A stretch of DNA of 64,000 nt from Pseudomonas sp. G2-4 (GCF_030064125.1 NZ_CP125957.1:4402001-4466000); one strand, 5' to 3'. Positions 1 through 8,424 are shown, numbered from the stretch's first letter. Numbers and translations are program-made. Notes: generated by a model not told the origin, from the sequence alone.

Positions 1-133
1 CCATGTGCGGCACGATACGTGGCTGGCTCCGACCATCAAAACACAAATTGTAGTATTTAAATTATCGTCACAATTACGATAGGTACTATTCTGGACTCAG
101 GATTTCAGCCCCCACACGGAGAATCTCGACAGC

Positions 134-475
134 ATGGACATCCCCAGCAAAGATCAGCCCAACAGCCCGCTCAACAGCACGTTTCCTTCACTGCAAGATT
201 GCCCGGCGGCCCAACGCGCCCTCGACTACTACTTGAAACCAAGTGTTTCGAATGCACAGCAAGAGCATCGTTTCTTCGACGTCAATCACAACATCAGCGC
301 AGAGGAAGCCCTGGTTCACGCGTGTGACCTGCTGCGCTGCGCGGCGGCCACCGCCCACGAATCCGCCAACCAACTCAATGGTTCGAACCGTGACCTGGCA
401 TTTTCAGTGGTGCATATGATTGATCTGGTCAAGGTGATGCTTGACCGGTCCCTGGATGGCTACCCTACTCGCTAG
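134..475 (+). CDS. DUF6124 family hypothetical protein
   Basis: A 113-residue soluble protein with no signal peptide or membrane segment. It resembles the DUF6124 (formerly DUF3077) small proteins common in fluorescent pseudomonads, recognised by the central stretch around SAEEALVHACDLLRCA and the C-terminal helix FSVVHMIDLVKVMLD. A CGGAG ribosome-binding-like sequence lies about 14 bases before the ATG, a long spacing. The function of the family is unknown. The gene stands alone, and the next transcript downstream is the prrF small RNA. Confidence 0.75.
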   Translation: MDIPSKDQPNSPLNSTFPSLQDCPAAQRALDYYLKPSVSNAQQEHRFFDVNHNISAEEALVHACDLLRCAAATAHESANQLNGSNRDLAFSVVHMIDLVKVMLDRSLDGYPTR

Positions 476-548
476 GCGTAACACAGGGAAATGGCGTGGC
501 GAATGCGCACGCGAGAAAAAATTTTTCCAATCGGTGCGATAAAACCAT

Positions 549-580
549 TTGACTTGCAAATGATAATGATTATTATTGCA
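549..580 (+). promoter_or_regulatory. prrF promoter overlapped by a Fur box
   Basis: A -35 TTGACT (549-554) and a -10 TATTAT (571-576) are separated by 16 bases. The stretch 561-579 (TGATAATGATTATTATTGC) closely matches the Fur consensus GATAATGATAATCATTATC and covers the spacer and -10, so iron-loaded Fur should block RNA polymerase. The predicted start near 582-584 coincides with the 5' end of the PrrF-like RNA. Confidence 0.8.
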
Positions 581-581
581 T

Positions 582-695
582 CAGCTGGTCGCGAGATCAG
601 TCGATAGGCCAGAAGACCTTAGGTCGGACTTCTGGAATATCTCCTCATCAGGCTAATCACGGTTTTTGACCCGGCTTTTTGCCGGGTCTTTTTTT
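582..695 (+). ncRNA. prrF: PrrF-type iron-responsive small RNA
   Basis: The 5' part CTGGTCGCGAGATCAG (585-600) and the core CTCCTCATCAGGCTAATCACG match what I remember of the PrrF1/PrrF2 RNAs of Pseudomonas. The core contains the unpaired stretch used to base-pair with mRNAs of iron-containing proteins. The RNA ends in a strong intrinsic terminator (stem GACCCGGC/GCCGGGTC at 668-688, then seven T). In the known system, Fur represses transcription when iron is present; in iron limitation PrrF with Hfq represses sodB, succinate dehydrogenase and other mRNAs. Only one copy is seen here, not the tandem pair of P. aeruginosa. The remaining 696-969 shows no clear gene. Confidence 0.9.
668..695 (+). 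terminator. prrF intrinsic terminator
   Basis: Perfect 8-bp stem GACCCGGC / GCCGGGTC with a five-T loop, followed directly by TTTTTTT. Confidence 0.9.
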
Positions 696-975
696 GCCGA
701 TTTTTCGGCTTATGGCTTCAGGCTAATGAAGTCTTTGGGTGTCGCGAATTCAGTGGCGGCGATGATAGCAAATGAATATCCATTTACAAGGGTTCCCCCG
801 CGACACCCGTAAAAAACGATCGATAGGCAGCTACTTGAGAATCCAGTGTTGACTCTCTAAGCTGACTTGGCGTCCAGGGAGGGCGCCCCCTTCTTCACAT
901 TGATGCAAATCGTCTGATTTTCCCTTTCTTGCGTGTAAAGTAACGGCCATAAGAATCCTTTCAGGAGCCGTGACC

Positions 976-2121
976 GTGGCTAAATCCTCTTTTGATATCA
1001 GCGCCAATTTTGACAGCGGCAACATTCAGGTCGTCGACATCAGCAATCCGTTGCAGTCGTTGCTGAAGATCAGGCCCGACACCCGCAGCGCCCACTTTCA
1101 ATGGTTCCACTTCAAGGCCAGCGGCCTGCACGTTGGCCAGGAATATTCCTTTCGCCTGCTCAATGCCAGCCAATCGTCCTACAACAAGGCGTGGACTGGT
1201 TACCAGACAGTCGCCTCTTACGATCACGTGAACTGGTTCCGTATTCCCACACAGTTCGAAGGCGACGCCCTGCGCTTTCACCTGGAAGCCGAACAACCTC
1301 ACGCCTGGTTTGCCTACTTCGAACCCTACAGCCGTGGTCGTCACGACTGGTTGATCGAGCAAGCGTTGCACAAGGCCGGCACCGAACTGTTGGCCACCGG
1401 TAAAAGCGTGGAAGGTCGTGACATTCAATTGCTGCGCAAAGGTAGCGGCGCCGAAGGTCGGCGCAAGGTCTGGATCATCGCCCAGCAGCATCCGGGCGAG
1501 CATATGGCCGAATGGTTCATGGAGGGCGTGATCGAACGCCTCCAACACCAGGATGACCCACAGCTGGAACAACTGCTTGCCAAGGCCGATTTGTATCTGG
1601 TGCCGAACATGAACCCGGACGGTGCGTTTCATGGCCATCTGCGTACCAACGCGGTGGGCCAGGACCTCAACCGAGCCTGGCAGAACGCCAGCCCCGAAGT
1701 CAGTCCCGAGGTATTTTTCGTACAACAGCAAATGGAAAAGTACGGCGTCGACCTGTTTCTCGACGCTCATGGTGATGAAGAAATCCCCCACGTCTTCACG
1801 GCCGGATGCGAAGGCAATCCAGGCTACACGCCGCGCATTGCCGAACTCGAAGAGCGCTTTCGCAATCACCTCAAACATCAGACCAAAGACTTCCAGACCA
1901 CTTACGGCTACACCCGCGACGAACCGGGCCGGGCCAACATGACGTTGGCCTGTAACGCGGTTGGTCAGAAATACGATTGCTTGTCCCTGACCCTGGAAAT
2001 GCCGTTCAAGGACCACGACGACCATCCGAACCCGCTCACCGGCTGGTCCGGCAAGCGCTCGATGCAATTGGGCAAGGATGTGTTGAGCACTATTGCGGAC
2101 ATGGTTGACGAATTGCGCTGA
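976..2121 (+). CDS. M14-family zinc carboxypeptidase (cytosolic carboxypeptidase-like)
   Basis: A 381-residue protein. The N-terminal ~120 residues form a beta-rich domain typical of cytosolic carboxypeptidases, followed by the M14 metallopeptidase domain. Zinc ligands are visible as H172 and E175 in QQHPGEHMAEW and H265 in LFLDAHGDEE. The catalytic Glu is E341 in TLEMPFK. There is no signal peptide, so the enzyme should be cytoplasmic. Start choice: an AGGAG at 963-967 lies 8 bases before the GTG at 976 but only 2 bases before an in-frame GTG at 970, so 976 is preferred. The substrate is unknown; bacterial relatives are proposed to trim C-terminal residues of peptides. Confidence 0.85.
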   Translation: MAKSSFDISANFDSGNIQVVDISNPLQSLLKIRPDTRSAHFQWFHFKASGLHVGQEYSFRLLNASQSSYNKAWTGYQTVASYDHVNWFRIPTQFEGDALRFHLEAEQPHAWFAYFEPYSRGRHDWLIEQALHKAGTELLATGKSVEGRDIQLLRKGSGAEGRRKVWIIAQQHPGEHMAEWFMEGVIERLQHQDDPQLEQLLAKADLYLVPNMNPDGAFHGHLRTNAVGQDLNRAWQNASPEVSPEVFFVQQQMEKYGVDLFLDAHGDEEIPHVFTAGCEGNPGYTPRIAELEERFRNHLKHQTKDFQTTYGYTRDEPGRANMTLACNAVGQKYDCLSLTLEMPFKDHDDHPNPLTGWSGKRSMQLGKDVLSTIADMVDELR

Positions 2122-2133
2122 TCACGCGATTCC

Positions 2134-2264
2134 CGTGGCGAGGGAGCTTGCTCCCGCTCGGCGGCGCAGCCGTCGTGAATGAGTCTATGCGGTCTGACTG
2201 ACAGATCGCGGTGCCTGGATCAGGGCTGCTTCGCAGCCCAGCGGGAGCAAGCTCCCTCGCCACC
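2134..2264. repeat. Composite REP pair, family GTGGCGAGGGAGC (copy 1)
   Basis: Two head-to-head REP palindromes (GTGGCGAGGGAGCTTGCTCC and its reverse complement) flank a spacer that itself folds. The spacer is nearly the same in copies at 13303-13437 and, inverted, at 14795-14926. It lies between two convergent genes. Confidence 0.85.
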
Positions 2265-2273
2265 GGTCCCCTT

Positions 2274-2810
2274 TCAGCCCTTGCCTCGCAACATACTGTC
2301 CAACACCTCATCCCGGCGCACCCAAGCGTGAAACAGCGCCGCGGCCAGATGCACCAGCACGGTCAAGAACAACAGATACGCCAGGTACCCATGGGCCTTG
2401 CGCAGCAATGCGAACGTCTCGGCGTGCGCTGGCAGGATCGAGGGCAGTTGCAACGAGCTGCTGAGCATCACTGGGTCTCCCGCCGCCGAAATCATGCCCC
2501 AGCCCAGCAGCGGCAGGACCAGCATCAAGGCATACAACAAAACGTGCGAAGCTTTGGCCGCCAACACCTGCCAGCCAGGCAGATCGACCGGTAGCGGCGG
2601 CTGGCGGGTACTGAAGCGCACCACCAGGCGCACAATCACCAACAACAGAATCGCGATGCCCAGCGGCTTGTGCAGTTGGAGCAGCCATTCATGGCGCTCG
2701 GACACCGAGGCGACCATGCCCGCACCGATAAACAGCATGGCGATGACCATCAATGCCATCAGCCAGTGCAACAGCCGAGCCAGCGGGGCGAAGTGACGGG
2801 GGGCGCTCAT
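2274..2810 (-). CDS. Cytochrome b561 family protein
   Basis: A 178-residue integral membrane protein with four hydrophobic helices. Histidines placed for binding two b hemes are seen in RLLHWLMA (helix 1), LQLHKPLG (start of helix 2), KASHVLLYA (helix 3) and FLTVLVHLAAALFH (helix 4). Such proteins pass electrons from the quinone pool to a periplasmic partner. Its start overlaps the end of the upstream catalase-like gene by 4 bases, so the two are translationally coupled and the cytochrome may be the electron donor for that peroxidase. It should be under the same ECF promoter. Confidence 0.85.
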   Translation of the reverse strand: MSAPRHFAPLARLLHWLMALMVIAMLFIGAGMVASVSERHEWLLQLHKPLGIAILLLVIVRLVVRFSTRQPPLPVDLPGWQVLAAKASHVLLYALMLVLPLLGWGMISAAGDPVMLSSSLQLPSILPAHAETFALLRKAHGYLAYLLFLTVLVHLAAALFHAWVRRDEVLDSMLRGKG

Positions 2811-3889
2811 GGGCGGGACTCCTGGGTGGCGGGCAGTTGGCTGACTTCGCTGGTACGTCGCAGATAGGAACTGGCATAGGCGGCGGAGCGTGCGGCCAGC
2901 AGCGGGTCTTCGGAACCTTCGATTCCGCTGGGCAGGATCAGCGGGTCATAGTTGATATCCCGGCACTCGCCGTTGTCCTGTGCCTGGGTGCGCTCCAGCA
3001 CCAACGTCCCGGCATTGAGCACCTTGCGATCAGAGGGCCAGGCCTTGCTGGCATCGTTCACCGGGTCGCCCGGATTGGCCAGGGTGATATTCAACTGCCA
3101 GCGCAATGGCCCCGCGGCGAGGCGCTTCACCAGATCCTGCTCCAGAAAATCGCCACCCTGGGGAGGCATCGCATCCGCAGTGTCCCGACTCATCGGCACC
3201 ACGCCCCAGCGCACCGCCTGGCGTTGCCCCGTCGGGTTGACCAAATAGAACGCATTGATGCCGTTGTAGGTTTCGGTGGCGTAACTGGCCGACGGCTTGG
3301 CCGTCTTGATCCATTGCAGGAACGGCACAGCCTCCGGGTGCGCGGCAAAAAACGCCGGCACGGCGGCAGGGTTGGGTTTCCCCGTGGCCGGGTCCGGTGA
3401 TTGGGCCTGTTGCAATTGATAGAAGGCTTCGGGCGTGCCCACCGGAAACACTGGCATGCTGTTCATGCCGGTGCGCCATTGCTGGCCGTTGGCTTGGGTG
3501 AAACGCAGCGCCAGGCTGCGGATCGGTACGCTGCCGTCAGGTGCATAGGGGTTGCCACTGGGCAAGGCGAAACGTCCGACCACTGGCGTTCGCGCGTCCA
3601 GGAACACTTGGGCACTGGAGAAGGCGCGGGCCTCGCCGCTGCTTTCGAAGTAGCCGGCGACGCAGACACCTTTTGAGTGATTACGCCGGAAGCCCGGGTG
3701 AACACCGTTATTTTTTTCCAGCACGTTGACCAGCGCATCCGGTGTCAGCCGCTGTGGGTCGAGGGTGCCATGGACATAGGCAAACGCCCCGGCCAGCGCG
3801 GCAACGATCACGGCGATGCCGCTCAGGCGCAGCGTCAGGCTGGCGGCGCTCAACGGCGGCCGACTCGGTGAAGAGGAAGGGGCAACCAT
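2807..3889 (-). CDS. srpA: Catalase-related peroxidase (SrpA-like)
   Basis: A 360-residue protein with an N-terminal hydrophobic anchor (LRLSGIAVIVAALAGAFAYV, about residues 22-41), which places the catalytic domain in the periplasm. It belongs to the short heme catalase-like family: the distal heme His is in GFRRNHSKGVCV, and the C-terminal region has INYDPLILPSG and the conserved SEDPLLAARSAAYA. Family members act as peroxidases more than catalases. Start: ATG at 3889 preceded by GGAG with 7-base spacing; the TTG at 3895 is poorly placed. First gene of a two-gene operon with cytochrome b561, divergent from the ECF sigma gene. Confidence 0.85.
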   Translation of the reverse strand: MVAPSSSPSRPPLSAASLTLRLSGIAVIVAALAGAFAYVHGTLDPQRLTPDALVNVLEKNNGVHPGFRRNHSKGVCVAGYFESSGEARAFSSAQVFLDARTPVVGRFALPSGNPYAPDGSVPIRSLALRFTQANGQQWRTGMNSMPVFPVGTPEAFYQLQQAQSPDPATGKPNPAAVPAFFAAHPEAVPFLQWIKTAKPSASYATETYNGINAFYLVNPTGQRQAVRWGVVPMSRDTADAMPPQGGDFLEQDLVKRLAAGPLRWQLNITLANPGDPVNDASKAWPSDRKVLNAGTLVLERTQAQDNGECRDINYDPLILPSGIEGSEDPLLAARSAAYASSYLRRTSEVSQLPATQESRP

Positions 3890-3934
3890 GAACAAGCTCC
3901 AAGGCTCAAGGCCATTTGCGGAAAGGACCCGTCA

Positions 3935-3959
3935 GACGAAGCCCTGACAGGTTTATTCC
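3935..3959 (-). promoter_or_regulatory. Predicted ECF-dependent promoter of srpA-cytochrome b561
   Basis: On the minus strand: GGAATAA (3959-3953), 14 bases, then CGTC (3938-3935). The same GGAATAA-N14-CG element with identical spacing faces the other way at 3988-4012 before the sigma gene. Mirrored copies with equal spacing upstream of an ECF gene and its neighbours are the usual sign of an autoregulated ECF promoter. Inferred, not measured. Confidence 0.65.
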
Positions 3960-3987
3960 CACGCCGCGTATTTATTTTTCCTGGACT

Positions 3988-4012
3988 GGAATAATCTCGT
4001 TCGCGGGTCGCC
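3988..4012 (+). promoter_or_regulatory. Predicted ECF autoregulatory promoter
   Basis: GGAATAA (3988-3994), 14 bases, CGCC (4009-4012). It mirrors the element at 3935-3959. Its position 45 bases before the ATG at 4057 supports that start over upstream in-frame codons, which would put the promoter inside the coding region. Confidence 0.6.
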
Positions 4013-4056
4013 TTTCCAGTCCCGGCGCAGTGACTGCCCACAGAAGCCACACTCCC

Positions 4057-4563
4057 ATGAACGAAATCGACGAACAGTTACGCGAGCTCATCCCCAGGCT
4101 ACGGCGTTTTGCCGTGTCGCTGACGCGTAACCCGAGCAACGCCGATGACCTGGTGCAGGCGTGCCTGGAGCGGGCGTTGTCCAAATGGAACGACAAGCGC
4201 CCGGACGGCGACCTGCGGGCCTGGCTGTTTTCGATTCTGTATCGGCAGTTTCTCGACGCTCATCGCCGCTCACGGCGTTATGCACGCATGCTGGAGTTTT
4301 TCACCGGCCGCGACGATGCCCACCCTTCGGCCGAACGCAGCGTGATCGCACAATCATCCCTCCAGGCGTTCGAGCAACTCACCACAGAACAACGGGCGCT
4401 GTTGCTATGGGTGTCGGTGGAAGGCTTGAGTTACCAGCAAGTCGCCGACATCCTCGGCGTGCCGACCGGCACCGTGATGTCACGCCTGTCCCGCGCCCGC
4501 CAGGCCCTGCGCCAACTCAGCGATGGCGAAATCACCCGCCCTACCCTGCGGATACTCAAATGA
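4057..4563 (+). CDS. ECF-family RNA polymerase sigma factor
   Basis: A 168-residue group IV sigma factor. Region 2 (about residues 8-75) includes NADDLVQACLERALSKW, and region 4 (about 105-160) includes EGLSYQQVADILGVPTGTVM, the helix-turn-helix that reads the -35. The reading frame runs on upstream to 3916, but the predicted promoter lies there and the protein resembles family members only from MNEIDEQ. Its stop overlaps the anti-sigma start (ATGA). The neighbourhood (SrpA catalase-like plus cytochrome b561) is the context I recall for ECF group 26, likely a redox-stress regulon; this assignment is from memory. Confidence 0.88.
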   Translation: MNEIDEQLRELIPRLRRFAVSLTRNPSNADDLVQACLERALSKWNDKRPDGDLRAWLFSILYRQFLDAHRRSRRYARMLEFFTGRDDAHPSAERSVIAQSSLQAFEQLTTEQRALLLWVSVEGLSYQQVADILGVPTGTVMSRLSRARQALRQLSDGEITRPTLRILK

Positions 4564-5312
4564 TCAACATGCCTCCCAGCGACAGCGACTTGCACGCCTA
4601 CGTCGATCGCCAACTGAGTGAAAACGACCAACGCCTGATGGAAACGTACCTCGGCACTCATCCCGACGTCGCCGCGCGGGTCCGCGCCTGGCAACAGGAC
4701 GTGCAACACCTGCGCACGGCCCTGAGTGGCGCCTTGCAACAGCCCGCCAATCCGAATCTCGATCCGGCAATGATTAGCCAACGCCTGAAACATCGATCCC
4801 GCCGTCGCCTGGCCAACGCCGCGGTGTTACTGCTGGCGGTCAGCGTGGGCGGCTACAGTGGCTGGCAGGCGCGGGAAATGACCCTCCTCAGCGCTGCTGC
4901 ACCCATGGCTGATGCCCTGCAGGCATACCGGTTATTCGCCCAGCAGGGCATCCTTCCAGCCGATTACCAAACCGGTGACGAGGGCAACATGCAAGGCTGG
5001 CTAGATCGTTATTTCACCCAGGCGAACCGGCTACCGGACCTGTCGGGCGCGGGCTTCAAGCCGGTCAGCGGCCGCTTGCTCAGCACCGAGCAAGGTGCGG
5101 CGGCCATGGTGGTTTACCAAGACGCGAGCGGCCAGAAGATCAGCTTCTACGTGCGCCCGCCAGGCCCGAAAAATTTCCTGCTGCCCCGAGGCAGTCGGCG
5201 CGACGGCGAGTTGCAGGCCGAGTATTGGTCCGGACCGGGATACAACTATGCGATGGTCATACCGAGTGATACGCCGACGGTGCAAAGGCTCAAGCAGACA
5301 TTGGACTTCTGA
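4560..5312 (+). CDS. Membrane-anchored anti-sigma factor
   Basis: A 250-residue protein translationally coupled to the sigma gene (4-base ATGA overlap). Residues 1-70 form the cytoplasmic sigma-binding domain (DSDLHAYVDRQLSENDQRLM, typical of anti-sigma factors). One transmembrane helix lies near residue 80-97 (LANAAVLLLAVSVGGYSGW). The rest is periplasmic and would sense the signal. The H-x3-C-x2-C zinc motif of ZAS anti-sigmas is absent, so release is probably by proteolysis or ligand sensing rather than direct thiol oxidation. Confidence 0.82.
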   Translation: MINMPPSDSDLHAYVDRQLSENDQRLMETYLGTHPDVAARVRAWQQDVQHLRTALSGALQQPANPNLDPAMISQRLKHRSRRRLANAAVLLLAVSVGGYSGWQAREMTLLSAAAPMADALQAYRLFAQQGILPADYQTGDEGNMQGWLDRYFTQANRLPDLSGAGFKPVSGRLLSTEQGAAAMVVYQDASGQKISFYVRPPGPKNFLLPRGSRRDGELQAEYWSGPGYNYAMVIPSDTPTVQRLKQTLDF

Positions 5313-5324
5313 TTCACGCAGATC

Positions 5325-5418
5325 CCTGTGGGAGCGAGCTTGCTCGCGATAGCGGTGTGTCTGTCGGCACATCACTGACTGAACCATCGCCATCGCGAGC
5401 AAGCTCGCTCCCACAGGG
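5325..5418. repeat. REP pair, family GTGGGAGCGAGC
   Basis: Inverted pair of GTGGGAGCGAGCTTGCTCGC palindromes about 50 bases apart, between the convergent anti-sigma and IclR genes. It may act as a transcription stop or mRNA-stabilising hairpin. Confidence 0.85.
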
Positions 5419-5444
5419 GGACGGCGGTGTTCTTGAGAAAGTGC

Positions 5445-6293
5445 TCACCCCTGCCCAAACACCTGCGAAGGCCTGCGCAGCAGCGGGTCGAACGGGTTGA
5501 CCCGCGGTCCGATCAGGGCCGCCTCGCGCTTGAGCATTTCCACCACCGTTGGCAGGCGATCAGGGCCCAATCGGTCGCTCACCGTTGCCACGCTCAAGGC
5601 GGCCATGGCCCGCCCCTCACGGTCAAGGATCGGCACCGCCACCCCGGCCATGCCTTGCAACACGCCGGTATTGCGCCCGGCGTAACCCAGCGTGCGCACG
5701 TTCTCCACTTCCGAACGCAGAAAGACTTCGTCGTACAAATGGAAATCCTTGAGCCGCGGCAGGTTGTATTGAATCACCGTGTCACGCTCTTCTTCCGGCA
5801 GGAACGCCAGGATGGCCAGGCTCCCCTGCCCCACGCCCAGTGCCACTCGGCCGCCAATGTCGCCGGTAAATGTACGGATCGGGAACGGCCCTTCGCTGCG
5901 GTCCAGGCAGATGGCATCAAAACCGCTGCGCGCCAGCAGAAATAACGAATCCCCCAGAGACGCTGACAACCGCAGCATGGCCGGCCGTGCAAGATCGCGC
6001 AGGTTGCCAGTGTTGCCGGCACGGGCAGCCAGGGCAAAAAAGTCCAGGCTCAGGCGATAGCGTTTGCTGCGCGCGTCCTGCTCGACCATGCCTTCGTCCA
6101 TCAGGCTGCGCAACAAGCGATGGGTAGTGGGCTGGGACAAGCCAATACGCTGGGCCAACTGCGTCACCCGCTCCCCGCCCTCGACGGTGTCACCCAGGCT
6201 GCGCAGTACGGCGAACAGCCTGGAGACCGCGCCGACCCCTACTTCACTCTTCTCGTTATTCCGATCAATGGAATTCTGCATTTGATTGCTCAT
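5445..6293 (-). CDS. IclR-family transcriptional regulator
   Basis: A 282-residue regulator. The N-terminal winged helix-turn-helix (about residues 22-80) contains VTQLAQRIGLSQPTTHRLL. The C-terminal IclR ligand-binding domain (about 95-265) contains GFDAICLDRSEGPFPIRTF and VAVPILDREGRAMAALSVAT. It is divergent from the ABC-transporter/dehydrogenase operon with about 230 bases between, so it probably regulates that operon in response to the imported substrate or a breakdown product. The ligand cannot be told from sequence. Confidence 0.88.
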   Translation of the reverse strand: MSNQMQNSIDRNNEKSEVGVGAVSRLFAVLRSLGDTVEGGERVTQLAQRIGLSQPTTHRLLRSLMDEGMVEQDARSKRYRLSLDFFALAARAGNTGNLRDLARPAMLRLSASLGDSLFLLARSGFDAICLDRSEGPFPIRTFTGDIGGRVALGVGQGSLAILAFLPEEERDTVIQYNLPRLKDFHLYDEVFLRSEVENVRTLGYAGRNTGVLQGMAGVAVPILDREGRAMAALSVATVSDRLGPDRLPTVVEMLKREAALIGPRVNPFDPLLRRPSQVFGQG

Positions 6294-6317
6294 AAATAAA
6301 TTTACTCACCGAATGAA

Positions 6318-6350
6318 ACTGAAAATAGTCTTCGCTTCAGTGAAATAGTC
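6318..6350. promoter_or_regulatory. Candidate IclR operator
   Basis: Inverted repeat ACTGAA (6318-6323) / TTCAGT (6336-6341), overlapped by direct copies TGAAAATAGTC (6320-6330) and TGAAATAGTC (6341-6350). It lies just upstream of the iclR-type start, where an autoregulating IclR protein would bind. Unproven. Confidence 0.35.
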
Positions 6351-6526
6351 CATTGAGCCCATCCTATTCTTCGTCCTACTCTGCGTCCATACAGGGGCGA
6401 TTCGAACAACAGCGGCAGCCGACCCAAAGTCGAGCGCCAACGCACCCCGCAGCACCCTTTCGTATCTGCCCATACAAAAAAGCGCGCCTCACGGCGACGC
6501 ATAACAATCTCAGGTGGAGCGCAGCG

Positions 6527-7552
6527 ATGGCTTTTGTGCAACTTGAAGGACTTGGCAAACGTTACGGCGAGATCGACGCCGTGGTCGCCACCAACCTCTC
6601 GGTGGAGAAAGGCGAATTCGTCTCGCTGCTGGGGCCCTCCGGCTGCGGCAAAACCACGACGCTGCAAATGATCGCCGGCTTCGTCGAAGTCACCAGCGGC
6701 CGCATCCTGCTGGACGGTCGCGACATTACCCACGCCAAGCCCGCCAGCCGAGGCCTGGGCGTGGTGTTCCAGAGTTACGCGCTGTTCCCTCACATGACCG
6801 TCAAGGACAACGTCGCCTTCGGCCTGCGCATGCGCAAAGTGGCCAGCGCCGAGCTGCAACAACGGGTGGATCGGGTGCTGAAACTGGTGCGCCTGGACCC
6901 GCACGCCGAGCGCTACCCACGGGAACTCTCGGGCGGCCAGCGCCAGCGCGTCGCCCTCGCCCGGGCGCTGGTGATCGAACCACCGGTGCTGCTGCTCGAC
7001 GAACCACTGTCCAACCTCGACGCCAACCTGCGCGAGGAGATGCAATACGAAATCCGCCGCATCCAGCGAGAAGTCGGGATCACCACGTTGATGGTGACCC
7101 ACGACCAGTCCGAGGCGCTGTCGATCAGTGACCGGGTCGTGGTGATGCAGGCCGGGCGCATCACCCAGATCGACGCGCCCTACACCCTTTACGAACACCC
7201 GCGCACCGAGTTCATTTCCGGCTTCGTCGGCAAAGCCAACCTGTTGCCCGGCGTCCGCGACAGCGCGGGGGCCGTTCAAGTGTGCAGCCCGGGTAACGGG
7301 GAACTGACCCTGAGCCTGCGCCCGGAAAAAATCGACCTGTGTGAATCCGGCTCGGGTCGCCTGCAAGGCACCCTCACCAACCGTTTCTTTCTCGGCAGCC
7401 AGTGGCTCTATGGCGTCTCGACCAGCCTGGGCGAACTCTGCGTGGTCCGCCGCAACGACGGCTCCGCGCCGATGACCGAAGGCACGGCGGTGGGCCTGGA
7501 CTGGGACCCGGCGCTGGTGCGGGTGCTGAGCGTGGACGAGGTGCCGGCATGA
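6527..7552 (+). CDS. ABC transporter ATP-binding protein (PotA-like)
   Basis: A 341-residue import ATPase. Walker A GPSGCGKTTT, the ABC signature LSGGQRQRVALARAL, Walker B VLLLDEPLSNLD and the switch His in MVTHDQSEAL are all intact. A C-terminal TOBE domain (about residues 255-340) is typical of the spermidine/putrescine/Fe3+ importer class. Start: ATG at 6527 with AGGTGGAG at 6512-6519; the open frame upstream to 6353 has no ribosome site. First gene of a seven-gene operon, overlapping the next by 4 bases. Confidence 0.88.
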   Translation: MAFVQLEGLGKRYGEIDAVVATNLSVEKGEFVSLLGPSGCGKTTTLQMIAGFVEVTSGRILLDGRDITHAKPASRGLGVVFQSYALFPHMTVKDNVAFGLRMRKVASAELQQRVDRVLKLVRLDPHAERYPRELSGGQRQRVALARALVIEPPVLLLDEPLSNLDANLREEMQYEIRRIQREVGITTLMVTHDQSEALSISDRVVVMQAGRITQIDAPYTLYEHPRTEFISGFVGKANLLPGVRDSAGAVQVCSPGNGELTLSLRPEKIDLCESGSGRLQGTLTNRFFLGSQWLYGVSTSLGELCVVRRNDGSAPMTEGTAVGLDWDPALVRVLSVDEVPA

Positions 7553-8418
7553 AGCTGCTCGATGCGATGCGCCGGGGACGCCAAGGCTACCTGATGTCTG
7601 CGCCGGCGCTGGCTTTGTACCTGGGCCTGCTGGTCATTCCCCTCGGCCTGACGCTGGTGCTGTCGTTCAACGTCTTCGACTACAGCTCAGGCATCGACGG
7701 CGACGCCTATACCCTCGACCACTACGCCAGCCTGCTGGGCGACCCATACTTCTACGAGATCTTTTTGCGCACGCTCTGGATCAGCGCCCTGACCACGATT
7801 TTGTGCGTGCTGATCGGCGTGCCCGAAGCCTACGTCCTCAGCCGCATGCGGGCGCCGTGGCGCTCGATCTTCCTGATCCTGATCCTCACGCCGCTGCTGA
7901 TTTCGGTGGTGGTGCGAGCCTTCGGCTGGAGTCTGTTGCTCGGCGCTGACGGCCTGGTCAACCAGGCCCTGCAAGCCTTCGGCGGCTCGCCGGTGAAGCT
8001 GCTCTATACGCCGTTCGCCGTAGTCATCGCCCTGGTCCACGTGATGTTGCCGTTCATGATCATTCCGGTCTGGACCTCGCTGCAAAAACTCGACCCGGCC
8101 GCCGAACAGGCCGCGCTGTCCCTGGGGGCCAGCCAGTTCACGGTGATCCGCAAGGTCGTGCTGCCGCAGATCATGCCGGGCGTGCTGTCGGGCACGCTGA
8201 TTGTGTTCGGTCTCGCCGCCAGTTCCTTCGCCATTCCCGGCCTGCTCGGCGGCCGCCGCCTGAAGATGGTCGCCACGCTGATCTACGACCAGTACCTGTC
8301 GGAGCTGAACTGGCCCATGGGCGCGACCATTGCCGTCGCCCTGCTGCTGCTCAACCTACTGATCATGCTGTCGTGGAACCGGATGATCGAAGGCCGCTAC
8401 AAGAAGTCATTGGGGTAA
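7549..8418 (+). CDS. ABC transporter permease (PotB-like)
   Basis: A 289-residue inner-membrane protein with about six helices. The EAA loop that docks on the ATPase is at AAEQAALSLGASQFTVIRKV, as in PotB/PotH-type permeases. The start ATG at 7549 overlaps the TGA of the ATPase gene. With the next gene it forms the heterodimeric channel of the importer. Confidence 0.88.
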   Translation: MKLLDAMRRGRQGYLMSAPALALYLGLLVIPLGLTLVLSFNVFDYSSGIDGDAYTLDHYASLLGDPYFYEIFLRTLWISALTTILCVLIGVPEAYVLSRMRAPWRSIFLILILTPLLISVVVRAFGWSLLLGADGLVNQALQAFGGSPVKLLYTPFAVVIALVHVMLPFMIIPVWTSLQKLDPAAEQAALSLGASQFTVIRKVVLPQIMPGVLSGTLIVFGLAASSFAIPGLLGGRRLKMVATLIYDQYLSELNWPMGATIAVALLLLNLLIMLSWNRMIEGRYKKSLG

Positions 8419-8424
8419 CTCGTC

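Noticed and set aside
961..2067. Long minus-strand frame opposite the carboxypeptidase gene
   Set aside because: It is antisense to a gene with clear zinc-ligand motifs, and its own product shows no recognisable family.
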